From Phytobacter ursingii (GTDB taxonomy: Bacteria; Pseudomonadota; Gammaproteobacteria; Enterobacterales; Enterobacteriaceae): DNA of 64,000 bases. Below are positions 51,673-60,108 of the stretch, piece by piece. Location of the stretch: positions 62,001-126,000 of the forward strand of contig CABDWT010000004.1 in assembly GCA_901456055.1 (NCBI GenBank), in the 5' to 3' direction. Both the position numbers and the translations under genes were made by a program. The number at the start of each line of letters is the position of its first letter. Positions within the stretch are counted from its first letter, which is position 1. The notes beneath the pieces were generated by a model, which was not told the origin of the DNA, searched no databases, and saw nothing but the letters and a program-made list of their open reading frames with translations.

Positions 51673-52140
51673 ATGTCTGAACAAAACAACACGGAAATGA
51701 CTTTCCAGATTCAACGCATCTACACTAAAGATATCTCTTTCGAAGCACCGAATGCCCCACACGTGTTTCAGAAAGACTGGCAGCCGGAAGTGAAACTGGA
51801 TCTGGATACTGCATCCACTCAGCTGGCTGAAGGCGTTTATGAAGTGGTACTGCGTGTTACCGTTACCGCTTCCCTGGGCGAAGAAACGGGCTTCCTGTGC
51901 GAAGTACAGCAAGGTGGTATCTTCTCCATTGACGGTATCGATGGTAATCAGCTGGCGCATTGCCTCGGTGCGTATTGCCCGAACATCCTGTTCCCTTACG
52001 CGCGTGAGTGCATCACCAGCCTGGTTTCCCGCGGTACTTTCCCGCAACTGAACCTTGCGCCGGTGAACTTTGATGCGCTGTTCATGAACTATCTGCAGCA
52101 GCAGGCTGGCGAAGGTGCTGAACAACATCAGGATGCCTGA
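51673..52140 (+). CDS. secB: Protein-export chaperone SecB
   Basis: A 155-residue tetrameric chaperone that keeps precursors unfolded and hands them to SecA. It has the [16 protein letters not shown] start and the acidic [16 protein letters not shown] regions. Its stop overlaps the gpsA start (TGATG), so they are coupled. Confidence 0.97.
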   Translation: MSEQNNTEMTFQIQRIYTKDISFEAPNAPHVFQKDWQPEVKLDLDTASTQLAEGVYEVVLRVTVTASLGEETGFLCEVQQGGIFSIDGIDGNQLAHCLGAYCPNILFPYARECITSLVSRGTFPQLNLAPVNFDALFMNYLQQQAGEGAEQHQDA

Positions 52141-53159
52141 TGAACGCACGCAATGCTGAAATGACTGTGATCGGTGCCGGCTCTTACGGCACCGCTCTTG
52201 CCATCACACTGGCAAGAAATGGCCACCAGGTTGTTCTCTGGGGCCATGACCCGAAACATATTGCGACCTTACAGCATGACCGCTGTAACGCCGCTTTCCT
52301 TCCTGATGTGCCTTTTCCTGATACGCTTGCGCTGGAGAGCGATCTTGCTTCCGCTCTGGCGGCCAGCCGTAACATTCTCGTCGTCGTACCAAGCCATGTG
52401 TTTGGCGATGTTTTACAGCAGATTAAACCGCTGATGCGTAGCGATGCGCGCATTGTCTGGGCCACCAAAGGTCTGGAAGCCGAGACGGGACGCCTGTTGC
52501 AGGACGTCGCCCGTGAAGTGCTGGGCGATGCGATTCCTCTGGCTGTTATCTCCGGACCGACCTTCGCGAAGGAGCTGGCAGCGGGACTGCCAACGGCGAT
52601 TTCTCTGGCAGCGACTGATCCGGTGTTTGCCGACGATCTCCAGCAATTGCTGCACTGTGGTAAAAGCTTCCGCGTCTATAGCAATCCGGATTTCATCGGC
52701 GTGCAGCTTGGCGGCGCGGTGAAAAACGTCATTGCCATTGGCGCAGGGATGTCGGATGGCATCGGTTTTGGCGCTAACGCCCGAACGGCGCTTATCACCC
52801 GCGGTTTGACCGAAATGTCGCGTCTGGGAACGGCGCTCGGCGCCGATCCTGCCACCTTTATGGGTATGGCGGGGTTAGGGGACCTGGTGCTGACCTGTAC
52901 CGATAACCAGTCGCGCAACCGTCGTTTTGGTATGGCGCTGGGACAGGGAATGGACGTGCAAACGGCACAAGACCAGATTGGTCAGGTCGTTGAAGGCTAC
53001 CGCAATACCAAAGAAGTTCGCGCTCTGGCGCATCGGTTTGGTGTCGAAATGCCAATAACCGAGGAAATTTATCAGGTATTGTATTGCGGAAAAAATGCGC
53101 GCGAGGCAGCATTGACCTTATTAGGTCGCGCGCGCAAGGACGAGCGCAGCAGTATTTAG
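52140..53159 (+). CDS. gpsA: Glycerol-3-phosphate dehydrogenase [NAD(P)+]
   Basis: A 339-residue enzyme that makes sn-glycerol 3-phosphate from DHAP for phospholipid synthesis. It has the Rossmann motif [20 protein letters not shown], the catalytic Lys in [13 protein letters not shown] and GLGDLVLTC. It overlaps secB by one base and ends before an ERIC element. Confidence 0.97.
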   Translation: MNARNAEMTVIGAGSYGTALAITLARNGHQVVLWGHDPKHIATLQHDRCNAAFLPDVPFPDTLALESDLASALAASRNILVVVPSHVFGDVLQQIKPLMRSDARIVWATKGLEAETGRLLQDVAREVLGDAIPLAVISGPTFAKELAAGLPTAISLAATDPVFADDLQQLLHCGKSFRVYSNPDFIGVQLGGAVKNVIAIGAGMSDGIGFGANARTALITRGLTEMSRLGTALGADPATFMGMAGLGDLVLTCTDNQSRNRRFGMALGQGMDVQTAQDQIGQVVEGYRNTKEVRALAHRFGVEMPITEEIYQVLYCGKNAREAALTLLGRARKDERSSI

Positions 53160-53160
53160 C

Positions 53161-53285
53161 ATGCACTTCATCCTTCACGTTGCCTCTTTGTTGGCTTCCG
53201 CTGCGTCCCGGGTCACTGACTTATGTAGGTGCCCGGGGATTCCAGCCTCGCCGTCGCGACGCAGCAAGAATGATTTTGTGTTTAT
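53161..53285. repeat. ERIC-like element between gpsA and cysE
   Basis: About 125 bp with ERIC core CCCGGGTCACTGACTTATG and CCCGGGGATTCC, beginning CACTTCATCCTTCACGTTGCC right after the gpsA stop. The element is in the transcribed gap before cysE. Confidence 0.8.
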
Positions 53286-53339
53286 GTCCTCAGCCAGTTA
53301 AGCAGTGACTGGCTGAACTTATTACGTCTGGAGTAAGCA

Positions 53340-54161
53340 ATGCCGTGTGAAGAACTGGATATCGTCTGGAATAATATTAAAGCCGAAGCCCGGGCGCTGG
53401 CGGACTGTGAGCCGATGCTGGCCAGTTTTTACCACGCAACGTTACTCAAGCATGAAAACCTGGGCAGCGCGCTGAGCTATATGCTGGCAAACAAGCTGGC
53501 GTCACCCATTATGCCTGCTATCGCCATTCGTGAAGTGGTGGAAGAAGCCTACGCGGCTGACCCGGAGATGATCGCTTCGGCGGCCTGCGATATTCAGGCG
53601 GTGCGAACCCGCGACCCGGCGGTGGATAAATACTCCACGCCGCTGTTGTATTTGAAAGGCTTTCACGCGCTACAGGCTTACCGCATCGGCCACTGGCTGT
53701 GGAACCAGGGACGCCGCGCGCTGGCCATTTTCCTGCAAAATCAGGTCTCAGTATCGTTCCAGGTTGATATCCACCCGGCGGCCAAAATCGGACGCGGCAT
53801 CATGCTCGACCATGCCACAGGCATTGTGGTGGGTGAAACCGCGGTCATTGAAGACGATGTATCGATTCTGCAATCAGTGACGCTGGGCGGTACTGGCAAA
53901 ACCAGCGGCGATCGTCATCCCAAAATTCGTGAAGGGGTAATGATTGGCGCCGGGGCGAAAATCCTCGGCAACATCGAAGTGGGGCGCGGTGCGAAAATCG
54001 GCGCAGGCTCCGTGGTGTTGCAACCTGTGCCGCCGCATACCACTGCCGCAGGCGTTCCGGCGCGCATTGTCGGCAAGCCGGAATCTGACAAACCCGCGAT
54101 GGACATGGATCAGCATTTTAATGGGATTAATCACGGGTTTGAGTACGGTGACGGGATTTGA
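53340..54161 (+). CDS. cysE: Serine O-acetyltransferase
   Basis: A 273-residue hexapeptide-repeat acetyltransferase for the first committed step of cysteine synthesis. The N-terminal helical domain (about 1-140) is followed by a left-handed beta-helix with DIHPAAKIGRG, the catalytic DHATGIVVGE and GAGAKILGN. The C-terminal tail ends GFEYGDGI and in E. coli is used for cysteine feedback and binding CysK. RBS TGGAG. Confidence 0.97.
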   Translation: MPCEELDIVWNNIKAEARALADCEPMLASFYHATLLKHENLGSALSYMLANKLASPIMPAIAIREVVEEAYAADPEMIASAACDIQAVRTRDPAVDKYSTPLLYLKGFHALQAYRIGHWLWNQGRRALAIFLQNQVSVSFQVDIHPAAKIGRGIMLDHATGIVVGETAVIEDDVSILQSVTLGGTGKTSGDRHPKIREGVMIGAGAKILGNIEVGRGAKIGAGSVVLQPVPPHTTAAGVPARIVGKPESDKPAMDMDQHFNGINHGFEYGDGI

Positions 54162-54262
54162 TTTAGTGCCCGGAGGCGATGCTACGCATCTGTCCGGGCT
54201 ACAAAGCCGAGCGCTTTCTGGTAGTCCGGACAGCTACGCGCCGCCTCCGGGAGAACGCTGAT
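54162..54262. repeat. REP/BIME-like element after cysE
   Basis: Two REP-type palindromic arms (around GGAGGCGATGCTACGC and GCTACGCGCCGCCTCC) lie between the convergent cysE and trmL. Confidence 0.65.
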
Positions 54263-54736
54263 TCAGCTCCGCAGTACCGCGCCAGGGTATCCCAGCTGGC
54301 GCCAGGCTTCATACACCACCACCGATACCGCATTAGACAAGTTCATGCTGCGGCTGTCCGGCATCATCGGAATACGGATTTTTTGCTGCGGCGGTAAGAT
54401 GTCCAGGATTGATGCCGGTAATCCGCGCGTTTCCGGGCCAAACATCAGAAAGTCCCCGTCCTGATAGTTCACCGCACTGTGCGCTGGCGTCCCTTTGGTG
54501 GTGAGAGCAAACAGACGTTCCGGCTGTTCAGACTCAACAAAGGCTGCGTAATCATGATGGCGCTTTACGGCGGCAAATTCATGATAATCCAGCCCGGCAC
54601 GGCGCAGGCGTTTATCATCCCAGGTAAAACCCATGGGTTCGATGATATGCAGGCGAAAGCCCGTGTTGGCGCATAAGCGGATGATGTTCCCGGTATTCGG
54701 TGGGATTTCTGGTTCGAATAAAACGATGTTTAACAT
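54263..54736 (-). CDS. trmL: tRNA (cytidine/uridine-34-2'-O)-methyltransferase TrmL
   Basis: A 157-residue minimal SPOUT methyltransferase, which modifies the wobble base of two leucine tRNAs. It has the start [27 protein letters not shown] and the C-terminal [14 protein letters not shown]. The ATG lies against a hairpin that can hide the ribosome-binding site (54739-54760). Confidence 0.96.
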   Translation of the reverse strand: MLNIVLFEPEIPPNTGNIIRLCANTGFRLHIIEPMGFTWDDKRLRRAGLDYHEFAAVKRHHDYAAFVESEQPERLFALTTKGTPAHSAVNYQDGDFLMFGPETRGLPASILDILPPQQKIRIPMMPDSRSMNLSNAVSVVVYEAWRQLGYPGAVLRS

Positions 54737-54738
54737 AC

Positions 54739-54760
54739 TGCCCCCTTGATAGCGGGGGCA
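54739..54760 (-). promoter_or_regulatory. Hairpin masking trmL ribosome-binding site
   Basis: TGCCCCC / GGGGGCA with an 8-base loop. On the minus strand the second arm carries the AGGGGG Shine-Dalgarno sequence five or so bases before the trmL ATG, so the stem would sequester it. No T-run is present. Confidence 0.6.
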
Positions 54761-54775
54761 GGATAGCAGAATTTT

Positions 54776-55047
54776 CCCCTCACCCTAACCCTCTCCCGGA
54801 GGGAGAGGGGACTTTTCCTCTGCCCGGTGTGAGACTGTGTGTTTTTTCTCCCTCCCCCTGTGGGAACTTTTCCTCTGTCCGGTGTGAAATTGGGTATTTT
54901 TTCTCCCTCTCCCTGTGGGGACTTTTCCTCTGCCCGGTATGAAACTGGGTGTTTTTTCTCCCTCCCCCTGTGGGAACTTTTCCTCTGCCCGGTGTGAAAT
55001 TGGGTGTTTTTTCTCCCTCTCCCTGTGGGAGAGGGCCGGGGTGAGGG
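54776..55047. repeat. Box C element with internal 4 x 55-bp tandem array
   Basis: A Box C palindrome (left arm 54776-54810, right arm about 55013-55047) contains four direct repeats with a period of exactly 55 bp: units start at 54811, 54866, 54921 and 54976 with ACTTTTCCTCTG, and end at 55030. Copies differ at a few bases. 55 is not a multiple of three, so it is not a protein repeat. Confidence 0.9.
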
Positions 55048-55064
55048 CATCAGAGAGCTCTTAC

Positions 55065-56252
55065 TTACGCTGCATCCCCCTGCGACAACGGTGCCAGCGC
55101 CGCAGGAACCTTAGCCAGCTCCTGCACCAGCGCGTCTTTACTGATCTCACTGATGGATTTTGCCCCGGTCAGGGTCATCGCTACCCGCATCTCTTTTTCG
55201 ATTAAGTTCAGCAGATTAGCGACCCCGGCGCGGCCATGTGTCGCCAGTGCGTAGAGATACGCGCGCCCCAGCAGTACCGTGTCTGCGCCCAACGCAATCA
55301 TGCGCACAACATCCAGCCCGTTGCGAATGCCGCTGTCCGCCAGGATCGCGATGTCGCCTTTCACCGCATCGGCAATGGCGGGCAAAGCACGGGCGGAAGA
55401 GAGCACGCCATCGAGCTGACGCCCGCCGTGGTTAGATACCACAATCCCGTCTGCGCCAAAGCGTACCGCGTCACGCGCATCTTCTGGATCAAGGATCCCC
55501 TTGATCACCATCGGGCCATCCCAAAATTCACGGATCCACTCCAGGTCTTTCCAGGAAATGGAGGGATCAAAATTATTCGCCAGCCAGCCAATGTAATCTT
55601 CCAGTCCTGTCGGCTTCCCCAGATAGGTGGAGATATTCCCCAGATCGTGCGGACGACCGTTGAGTCCCACATCCCACGCCCATTGAGGATGTGTCACTGC
55701 CTGCCAGTAGCGGCGCAATGCGGCGTTTTGTCCACTCATGCCGGAATGGGCGTCGCGGTATCGCGCCCCAGGTGTGGGCATATCAACGGTAAAGACCAAC
55801 GTGGAACACCCCGCCGCTTTGGCACGCTCCAGCGCATTGCGCATAAAACCGCGGTCGCGCAGAACATACAGCTGAAACCACATTGGGCGTTGGATAGTTG
55901 GTGCTACCTCTTCAATCGGACAAACGGATACGGTCGATAAGGTAAAGGGAATACCTTTCGCGTCCGCCGCCCCTGCAGCCTGGACTTCCCCCCGGCGCGC
56001 ATACATGCCGCATAACCCCACCGGTGCGAGCGCAATCGGCATACTCAGTTTCTCGCCAAAAAGGGTGGTCTCTGTGCTTAGCGCTGACATATTTTTCAGT
56101 ACTCGCTGGCGTAGAGCCACCTGCCCCAGGTCTTCCACATTGCGGCGCAGCGTATATTCCGCATAGGCGCCGCCGTCGATATAGTGGAAAAGGAAGGGGG
56201 GCAGGATACGTTGTGCGGCCGCGCGGTAGTCACTGGCTGCGGAAATGATCAT
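55065..56252 (-). CDS. lldD: L-lactate dehydrogenase (FMN, membrane)
   Basis: A 395-residue FMN-dependent alpha-hydroxy-acid oxidase that oxidises L-lactate to pyruvate at the membrane. It has the FMN site motifs and the active-site [10 protein letters not shown] (His and Arg), with the FHYIDGGAY start region. ATG 56252 matches E. coli LldD; longer in-frame starts overlap lldR. It overlaps the end of lldR by 23 bp. The lactate permease gene lldP is not in this operon. Confidence 0.97.
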   Translation of the reverse strand: MIISAASDYRAAAQRILPPFLFHYIDGGAYAEYTLRRNVEDLGQVALRQRVLKNMSALSTETTLFGEKLSMPIALAPVGLCGMYARRGEVQAAGAADAKGIPFTLSTVSVCPIEEVAPTIQRPMWFQLYVLRDRGFMRNALERAKAAGCSTLVFTVDMPTPGARYRDAHSGMSGQNAALRRYWQAVTHPQWAWDVGLNGRPHDLGNISTYLGKPTGLEDYIGWLANNFDPSISWKDLEWIREFWDGPMVIKGILDPEDARDAVRFGADGIVVSNHGGRQLDGVLSSARALPAIADAVKGDIAILADSGIRNGLDVVRMIALGADTVLLGRAYLYALATHGRAGVANLLNLIEKEMRVAMTLTGAKSISEISKDALVQELAKVPAALAPLSQGDAA

Positions 56253-57024
56253 CTTTATCTCCCTGGATAAAAGTAACGCTCTCGCCAGGCAAACGGGTGA
56301 TGCGTGCTCGGCGGGCCTGGTCTTCATCAAATTGACGAATCGTAGTGTGAACAAAACCAAGGTGCGCCATCATCGCTTCGCGGGCGCTCCCGGCATCTCC
56401 GGCAAAAATGGCGTCCATAATTTCACGATGCTGCCCGGTGAGCTGCGTAAAGACCGGAGGAACCTGGTACATGCGCTGGCGGCTCTGTTTCACCGAGCTT
56501 TGCAGCAAATCGAAAAAGCCGCGCATGGTCTGTAGCAGTACGACATTGTGCGACGCTTCGGCTATCGCCAGGTGAAAGCGAACGTCCGCTTGAGACGCTA
56601 AATCCGCGTCCTCGACCTGGGTGGCCTCAAAACACAGACGGATCTTTTCTTTATCGGCATGGGTGGCGCGTAGCGCCGCATGCCAGGCGGTACTCCCCTC
56701 AATGGCATGGCGTGCTTCGAGGATATCGAAGCTGTAATCCGGGTCATCTTCGAGCAGCGTTTTTAACGGCTGGACGATGTTGTGTTCCGACCATGCTTCA
56801 TGTTGCCAGCGCACGAACGTGCCACCGCCATGACGACTCAGCAACACGCCTTCGCTGATGAGTTTGGCGATGGCTTCGCGCAGAGAGTTACGCGACACGC
56901 CAAGTTGCAGGGCGAGCTGACGTTCAGACGGTATTCGCATACCGGCCTCCAGCCCTCTGTCGCGGATGAGTGTTCGGATTCGCCGTGCAACATCCTCAGA
57001 AAGACGCTCTGCTATCGCTGTCAT
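56230..57024 (-). CDS. lldR: Lactate-responsive GntR/FadR regulator LldR
   Basis: A 264-residue FadR-type regulator of the lld operon. The N-terminal winged HTH (about 8-75) has [19 protein letters not shown], and the C-terminal FCD effector domain has [14 protein letters not shown] with metal-ligand His. ATG 57024 has GGGG upstream and gives the E. coli N-terminal length; 57036 is an alternative. Two operator-like sequences lie just upstream, and lldP is absent between. Confidence 0.94.
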   Translation of the reverse strand: MTAIAERLSEDVARRIRTLIRDRGLEAGMRIPSERQLALQLGVSRNSLREAIAKLISEGVLLSRHGGGTFVRWQHEAWSEHNIVQPLKTLLEDDPDYSFDILEARHAIEGSTAWHAALRATHADKEKIRLCFEATQVEDADLASQADVRFHLAIAEASHNVVLLQTMRGFFDLLQSSVKQSRQRMYQVPPVFTQLTGQHREIMDAIFAGDAGSAREAMMAHLGFVHTTIRQFDEDQARRARITRLPGESVTFIQGDKDDHFRSQ

Positions 57025-57053
57025 GGTGTGCCCCATTACCTGTGTGCGTGGAA

Positions 57054-57070
57054 AAGTGGTACTGCCAGTT
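57054..57070. promoter_or_regulatory. LldR operator-like site, proximal
   Basis: AAGTGGTACTGCCAGTT, a 17-bp imperfect palindrome of the TGGT-n-ACCA type bound by FadR/LldR regulators. It lies 30 bp upstream of the chosen lldR start. Confidence 0.65.
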
Positions 57071-57176
57071 AGTGGCAGCGCTTTACCCTGTACATTAGGT
57101 TAATCGGGCGTTTTGTAATGGCAATGTTAATTTTATGTGATTTTGCGGGGTGTGAACTGACACGCATTAACGTGTA

Positions 57177-57193
57177 AAGTGGTAGGGCCACTT
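57177..57193. promoter_or_regulatory. LldR operator-like site, distal
   Basis: AAGTGGTAGGGCCACTT, a 17-bp palindrome close to the E. coli LldR operator AATTGGCCCTACCAATT (read on the other strand). The two sites begin 123 bp apart, similar to the spacing of E. coli O1 and O2 that flank the promoter. Confidence 0.7.
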
Positions 57194-57403
57194 GAAGCCC
57201 ATTCCATCAGGCTATCTTGCGTACTAGTTTGAACCTGGGCTGTGCTCAAACAAGACGCAGAGTGTTTTGAACGTCCGCAGGGCGGTCCCGTCGGGATAAG
57301 CGAAGCGCATAATCCTCACGTACTACGTGCACGCTCCGGTTTTTCCGCACTGTCCATGCTTAAACTTTCTGCGCTGATTACGCCAGATGGGATGGATTTT
57401 AAC
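57194..57403. other. Gene-free stretch between lld operators and yibL
   Basis: No credible gene. It contains the 13-bp palindrome CACGTACTACGTG (57317-57329) and some GC-rich direct words, in a style seen in intergenic repeats, but I cannot name the element. Confidence 0.35.
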
Positions 57404-57434
57404 GGAAAAAGGCTCCCCTTCGGTTAAGAAGGGG
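57404..57434 (-). terminator. Terminator of yibL
   Basis: Stem CCCCTTC / GAAGGGG with a 6-base loop; on the minus strand AGCCTTTTT follows. It begins just beyond the yibL stop. Confidence 0.7.
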
Positions 57435-57442
57435 AAACGGGA

Positions 57443-57805
57443 TCAAAACTCGCTTTTCGCGAAGCCTGTCATCTCTTTGAGGCCCATTTCGCGGCCCAGC
57501 GCAGTCATCGGGTGCACAACCACAATGCCTCGCACGCTTTTTTTCAGCTTACCCAGATCGGCCTGTTCTTTTTTGGTGATGGCGCGCTTGAACGGCATGC
57601 TCACCAGCTTTTGTGCTTCTTTGCTGAGTTTCTGGCTGTACTGGCCACGCAGACGTTCGATTTCAGCTTCGATCGTCTCTTTTTCTTTCTCCAGCTCCGC
57701 GTATTTTTCGGCGGATTCCACCAGCGACAAACCAGCCTGCTGGTGACGGATAGCGTCCAGACGATCGCTCAGGCGTTTAATTTCGTTCTTTTCAACTTCT
57801 TTCAT
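57443..57805 (-). CDS. yibL: YibL ribosome-associated protein
   Basis: A 120-residue soluble, highly charged protein with a long helical segment (about 1-70, [19 protein letters not shown]) that looks like a coiled coil. It has been reported as ribosome-associated in E. coli; its function is not known. ATG 57805 gives exactly the E. coli length. It is divergent from yibT. Confidence 0.92.
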   Translation of the reverse strand: MKEVEKNEIKRLSDRLDAIRHQQAGLSLVESAEKYAELEKEKETIEAEIERLRGQYSQKLSKEAQKLVSMPFKRAITKKEQADLGKLKKSVRGIVVVHPMTALGREMGLKEMTGFAKSEF

Positions 57806-57942
57806 AGGAATGTGTTTCTGTTGATTAAAATATAAGGATACCGCATTGCGGCGAACAACCCCAGAAAAGCACGGAAACACTAAAAGTATCCCGCATGCAG
57901 GTCCATCTTTGTTTTACGGTTGGGCGAGAAGGAGAGGCGAAA

Positions 57943-58161
57943 ATGGCTAAATTAGGTGACTACACCCCACAAATTATCGATAAAGCGATTGATTTTATCG
58001 CTTCAAGCCAGGCGTTCCGTGAATACCTGGCGCATCAGCGTAAGCAAGACCGTGTTCCTGACGATATTCCGACAGATAAAGTCGAGATGTACCGGGAACG
58101 GCTGGAATATTATCGCCAGCTTTACCGGCCTGTGTGTGTTCATGAAGAAGAGACAGAGTAA
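57943..58161 (+). CDS. yibT: YibT protein
   Basis: A 72-residue protein similar to E. coli YibT, with MAKLGDYTPQIIDKAIDFIAS and LEYYRQLYRP; its function is not known. ATG 57943 with GAGAGG upstream is favoured over a start 48 bases earlier. It lies between yibL and the convergent mtlR as in E. coli. Confidence 0.88.
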   Translation: MAKLGDYTPQIIDKAIDFIASSQAFREYLAHQRKQDRVPDDIPTDKVEMYRERLEYYRQLYRPVCVHEEETE

Positions 58162-58184
58162 ACCGGCTGATAAACCTGGAGAGC

Positions 58185-58775
58185 TTATTTCTGAAATGCT
58201 TTTTTCAGGCTGATTCGGGAAATCAGCTCAGTCAGGGAAAGCACCATCGTTGAACGAACGACCTGCTGGTAACGTTGTTTTTGCATAGCGAACAGGTCGG
58301 GGTCGCTGGTATCAAAGGGCGGCGTTGCAGGCAGCGCCGCCACGCAGTGCAGTTCGCCAAACGGCCCCAGGATTTCATCATCCGTGAAAGCGTATTCTGT
58401 GCCGTCGTGATTCAGTTCTTCACGTAACGCCATCAACAATTCCGCATCTTCATACTCATGCCGACTAATTACACCAAGCCCATAAATCAATTTTAAGCGC
58501 ACGGACAAATTGCCCAGCGGTCCATCTCCGTCAAGCAACGGCTCTACAGCGTATTTCACTGCATAGTCGTCTTTGCGGAAGACCTGAAGCACCAGGATAT
58601 TTACCGCCTCGGTCAACAACTCGACGGCGGCAATCAGAAAGCTTCGTACGGTTTTGCCAGCATTCAGACGCTCGAGCACACGGTTTTCGAAAGCCTGTGT
58701 TAGTTCCATTATTGCCTGCATATCTGACAATCTTGTTAACAGGCGCGGGATGTCCCGCGCCAAACTCGGCATCAT
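58185..58775 (-). CDS. mtlR: Mannitol operon repressor MtlR
   Basis: A 196-residue MtlR, an all-helical regulator that represses the mtl operon in E. coli; it has no HTH and is not the PRD-type MtlR of Firmicutes. Landmarks are [15 protein letters not shown] and ELHCVAALP. Its start overlaps the mtlD stop by four bases (ATGA). Last gene of mtlADR. Confidence 0.95.
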   Translation of the reverse strand: MMPSLARDIPRLLTRLSDMQAIMELTQAFENRVLERLNAGKTVRSFLIAAVELLTEAVNILVLQVFRKDDYAVKYAVEPLLDGDGPLGNLSVRLKLIYGLGVISRHEYEDAELLMALREELNHDGTEYAFTDDEILGPFGELHCVAALPATPPFDTSDPDLFAMQKQRYQQVVRSTMVLSLTELISRISLKKAFQK

Positions 58776-59920
58776 GCCTTTGCGTTGTATGCGTTAACAG
58801 CTTCGGCTACCACCTCGCTTGCTGCATCCAGACCGGAGATCTGCACCAGCGCGGCCTGTGGGCCTTTTTCTTCAATTAAGGTCGCTAATTCCTGCGCCTG
58901 TGGATCTTGTTCACTGCGGTAATGCATGGCAGCGGCGATACCTTTTACCAGGTTCGCGTGCGGTAAACCATATTCCAGCGTGCCGAGCAGCGGTTTAATC
59001 AGACGATCGCCAGCGCTCAATTTACGCAGCGGCTGACGGCCAACGCGCTCAACATCATCTTTCAGGTATGGGTTCTCAAAACGACCAAGGATTTTTTCGA
59101 TATACGCGGCGTGTTTGGCAGCATCGAAGCCGTAGCGCTTGATCAGAACCGCGCCACTCTCTTCCATCGCGCCTTTCACTACTGCACGGATGCTGTCATC
59201 CAGAATGGCGTCGCGAATGGTCTGATGACCGGTCTGTTGTCCAAGGTACGCGGTTATAGCATGCCCGGTGTTTAACGTGAAGAGCTTGCGCTCAACAAAC
59301 GCCATCAGATTGTCGGTTAATTCCATGCCCGGGATGTTTGGCAGGTCGCCAACAAACTGGGTTTTGTCGACAATCCACTCGCTAAAGGTTTCTACGGTCA
59401 CTTCCAGCGGATCGTTTGTGGCAGATTCAGAAGGCGGAACAATGCGGTCTACTGCGGAATCCACGAAGCCGACATGGGCTTCAACCCACGCTTTATCTTC
59501 TGCTGCCAGCGCGTTGAACACATGGCCTTTTAACTGCGAGGTGCCGCGCACCATGTTCTCACAGGCGATGATATTCAGCGGCGCTTCTACGCCCTGCGCT
59601 TTACGTTTTGCCAGGCCTTTGGCGATAGCTGGTGCGATACGCTCCAGAACAACCGGACCAACGGCAGTCGTCACCAGATCGACAGAGGCAATCAGCTCAA
59701 CGACTTCGTCGCCGACGCTGCTCACCGCGTTAACGCCGGACACGGTGTCAACCTGCTCGTTTTCACCAACAACATGGACCTGATAGCTATGACGGGCATT
59801 AAGGGCGTCGAGAACCACCTGATTAACATCGGCGAATGTCAGCGTAATTCCCGCGTCAGCCAGCAGTTTGCCGATGAAGCCACGTCCGATATTACCTGCG
59901 CCAAAATGTAATGCTTTCAT
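58772..59920 (-). CDS. mtlD: Mannitol-1-phosphate 5-dehydrogenase
   Basis: A 382-residue NAD enzyme that oxidises mannitol 1-phosphate to fructose 6-phosphate. It has the N-terminal [13 protein letters not shown] nucleotide motif and the conserved catalytic Lys/Asn region in the second half. ATG 59920 gives the E. coli length; an upstream in-frame extension overlaps the Box C repeats. It follows mtlA with a 188-bp repeat-filled gap. Confidence 0.97.
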   Translation of the reverse strand: MKALHFGAGNIGRGFIGKLLADAGITLTFADVNQVVLDALNARHSYQVHVVGENEQVDTVSGVNAVSSVGDEVVELIASVDLVTTAVGPVVLERIAPAIAKGLAKRKAQGVEAPLNIIACENMVRGTSQLKGHVFNALAAEDKAWVEAHVGFVDSAVDRIVPPSESATNDPLEVTVETFSEWIVDKTQFVGDLPNIPGMELTDNLMAFVERKLFTLNTGHAITAYLGQQTGHQTIRDAILDDSIRAVVKGAMEESGAVLIKRYGFDAAKHAAYIEKILGRFENPYLKDDVERVGRQPLRKLSAGDRLIKPLLGTLEYGLPHANLVKGIAAAMHYRSEQDPQAQELATLIEEKGPQAALVQISGLDAASEVVAEAVNAYNAKA

Positions 59921-60108
59921 AGAATTAACCTTAATCAATGTTTTTACCCAAGAGGGCTGGGGTGAGGAACCACGTGAAATTCTCCTCACCCTAACCCTCT
60001 CCCCAAAGGGAGAGGAAAGGGGCTTGCCCGAATGCGCTTCTCTTTATTCGGGCTATGCGTCTGCGTTTCGCCAGCCCGGATAAGACGGAGCCGCATCCGG
60101 GACCCGGG
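59921..60108. repeat. Inverted Box C pair and REP between mtlA and mtlD
   Basis: Two Box C arms face each other (AGAGGGCTGGGGTGAGGA at 59951-59968 and TCCTCACCCTAACCCTCT at 59983-60000), then CTCCCCAAAGGGAGAGG, then a REP-like palindrome (60045-60108, near CCCGGATAAGACGGAG). It is within the mtl operon and may shape mRNA stability. Confidence 0.75.

Noticed and set aside
54811-55030. Possible CRISPR array
   Set aside because: The repeats are directly adjacent with a 55-bp period and no unique spacers, and no cas genes are near. It is a simple tandem array in Box C.
54730-55050. 106-residue ORF with repeated motifs
   Set aside because: Repeat units of 55 bp change frame each time, and the ORF is only an open frame through the tandem array.
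57037-57442. Remnant of lldP
   Set aside because: I looked for hydrophobic permease-like reading frames and found none; the stretch has operators, a palindrome and a terminator only.
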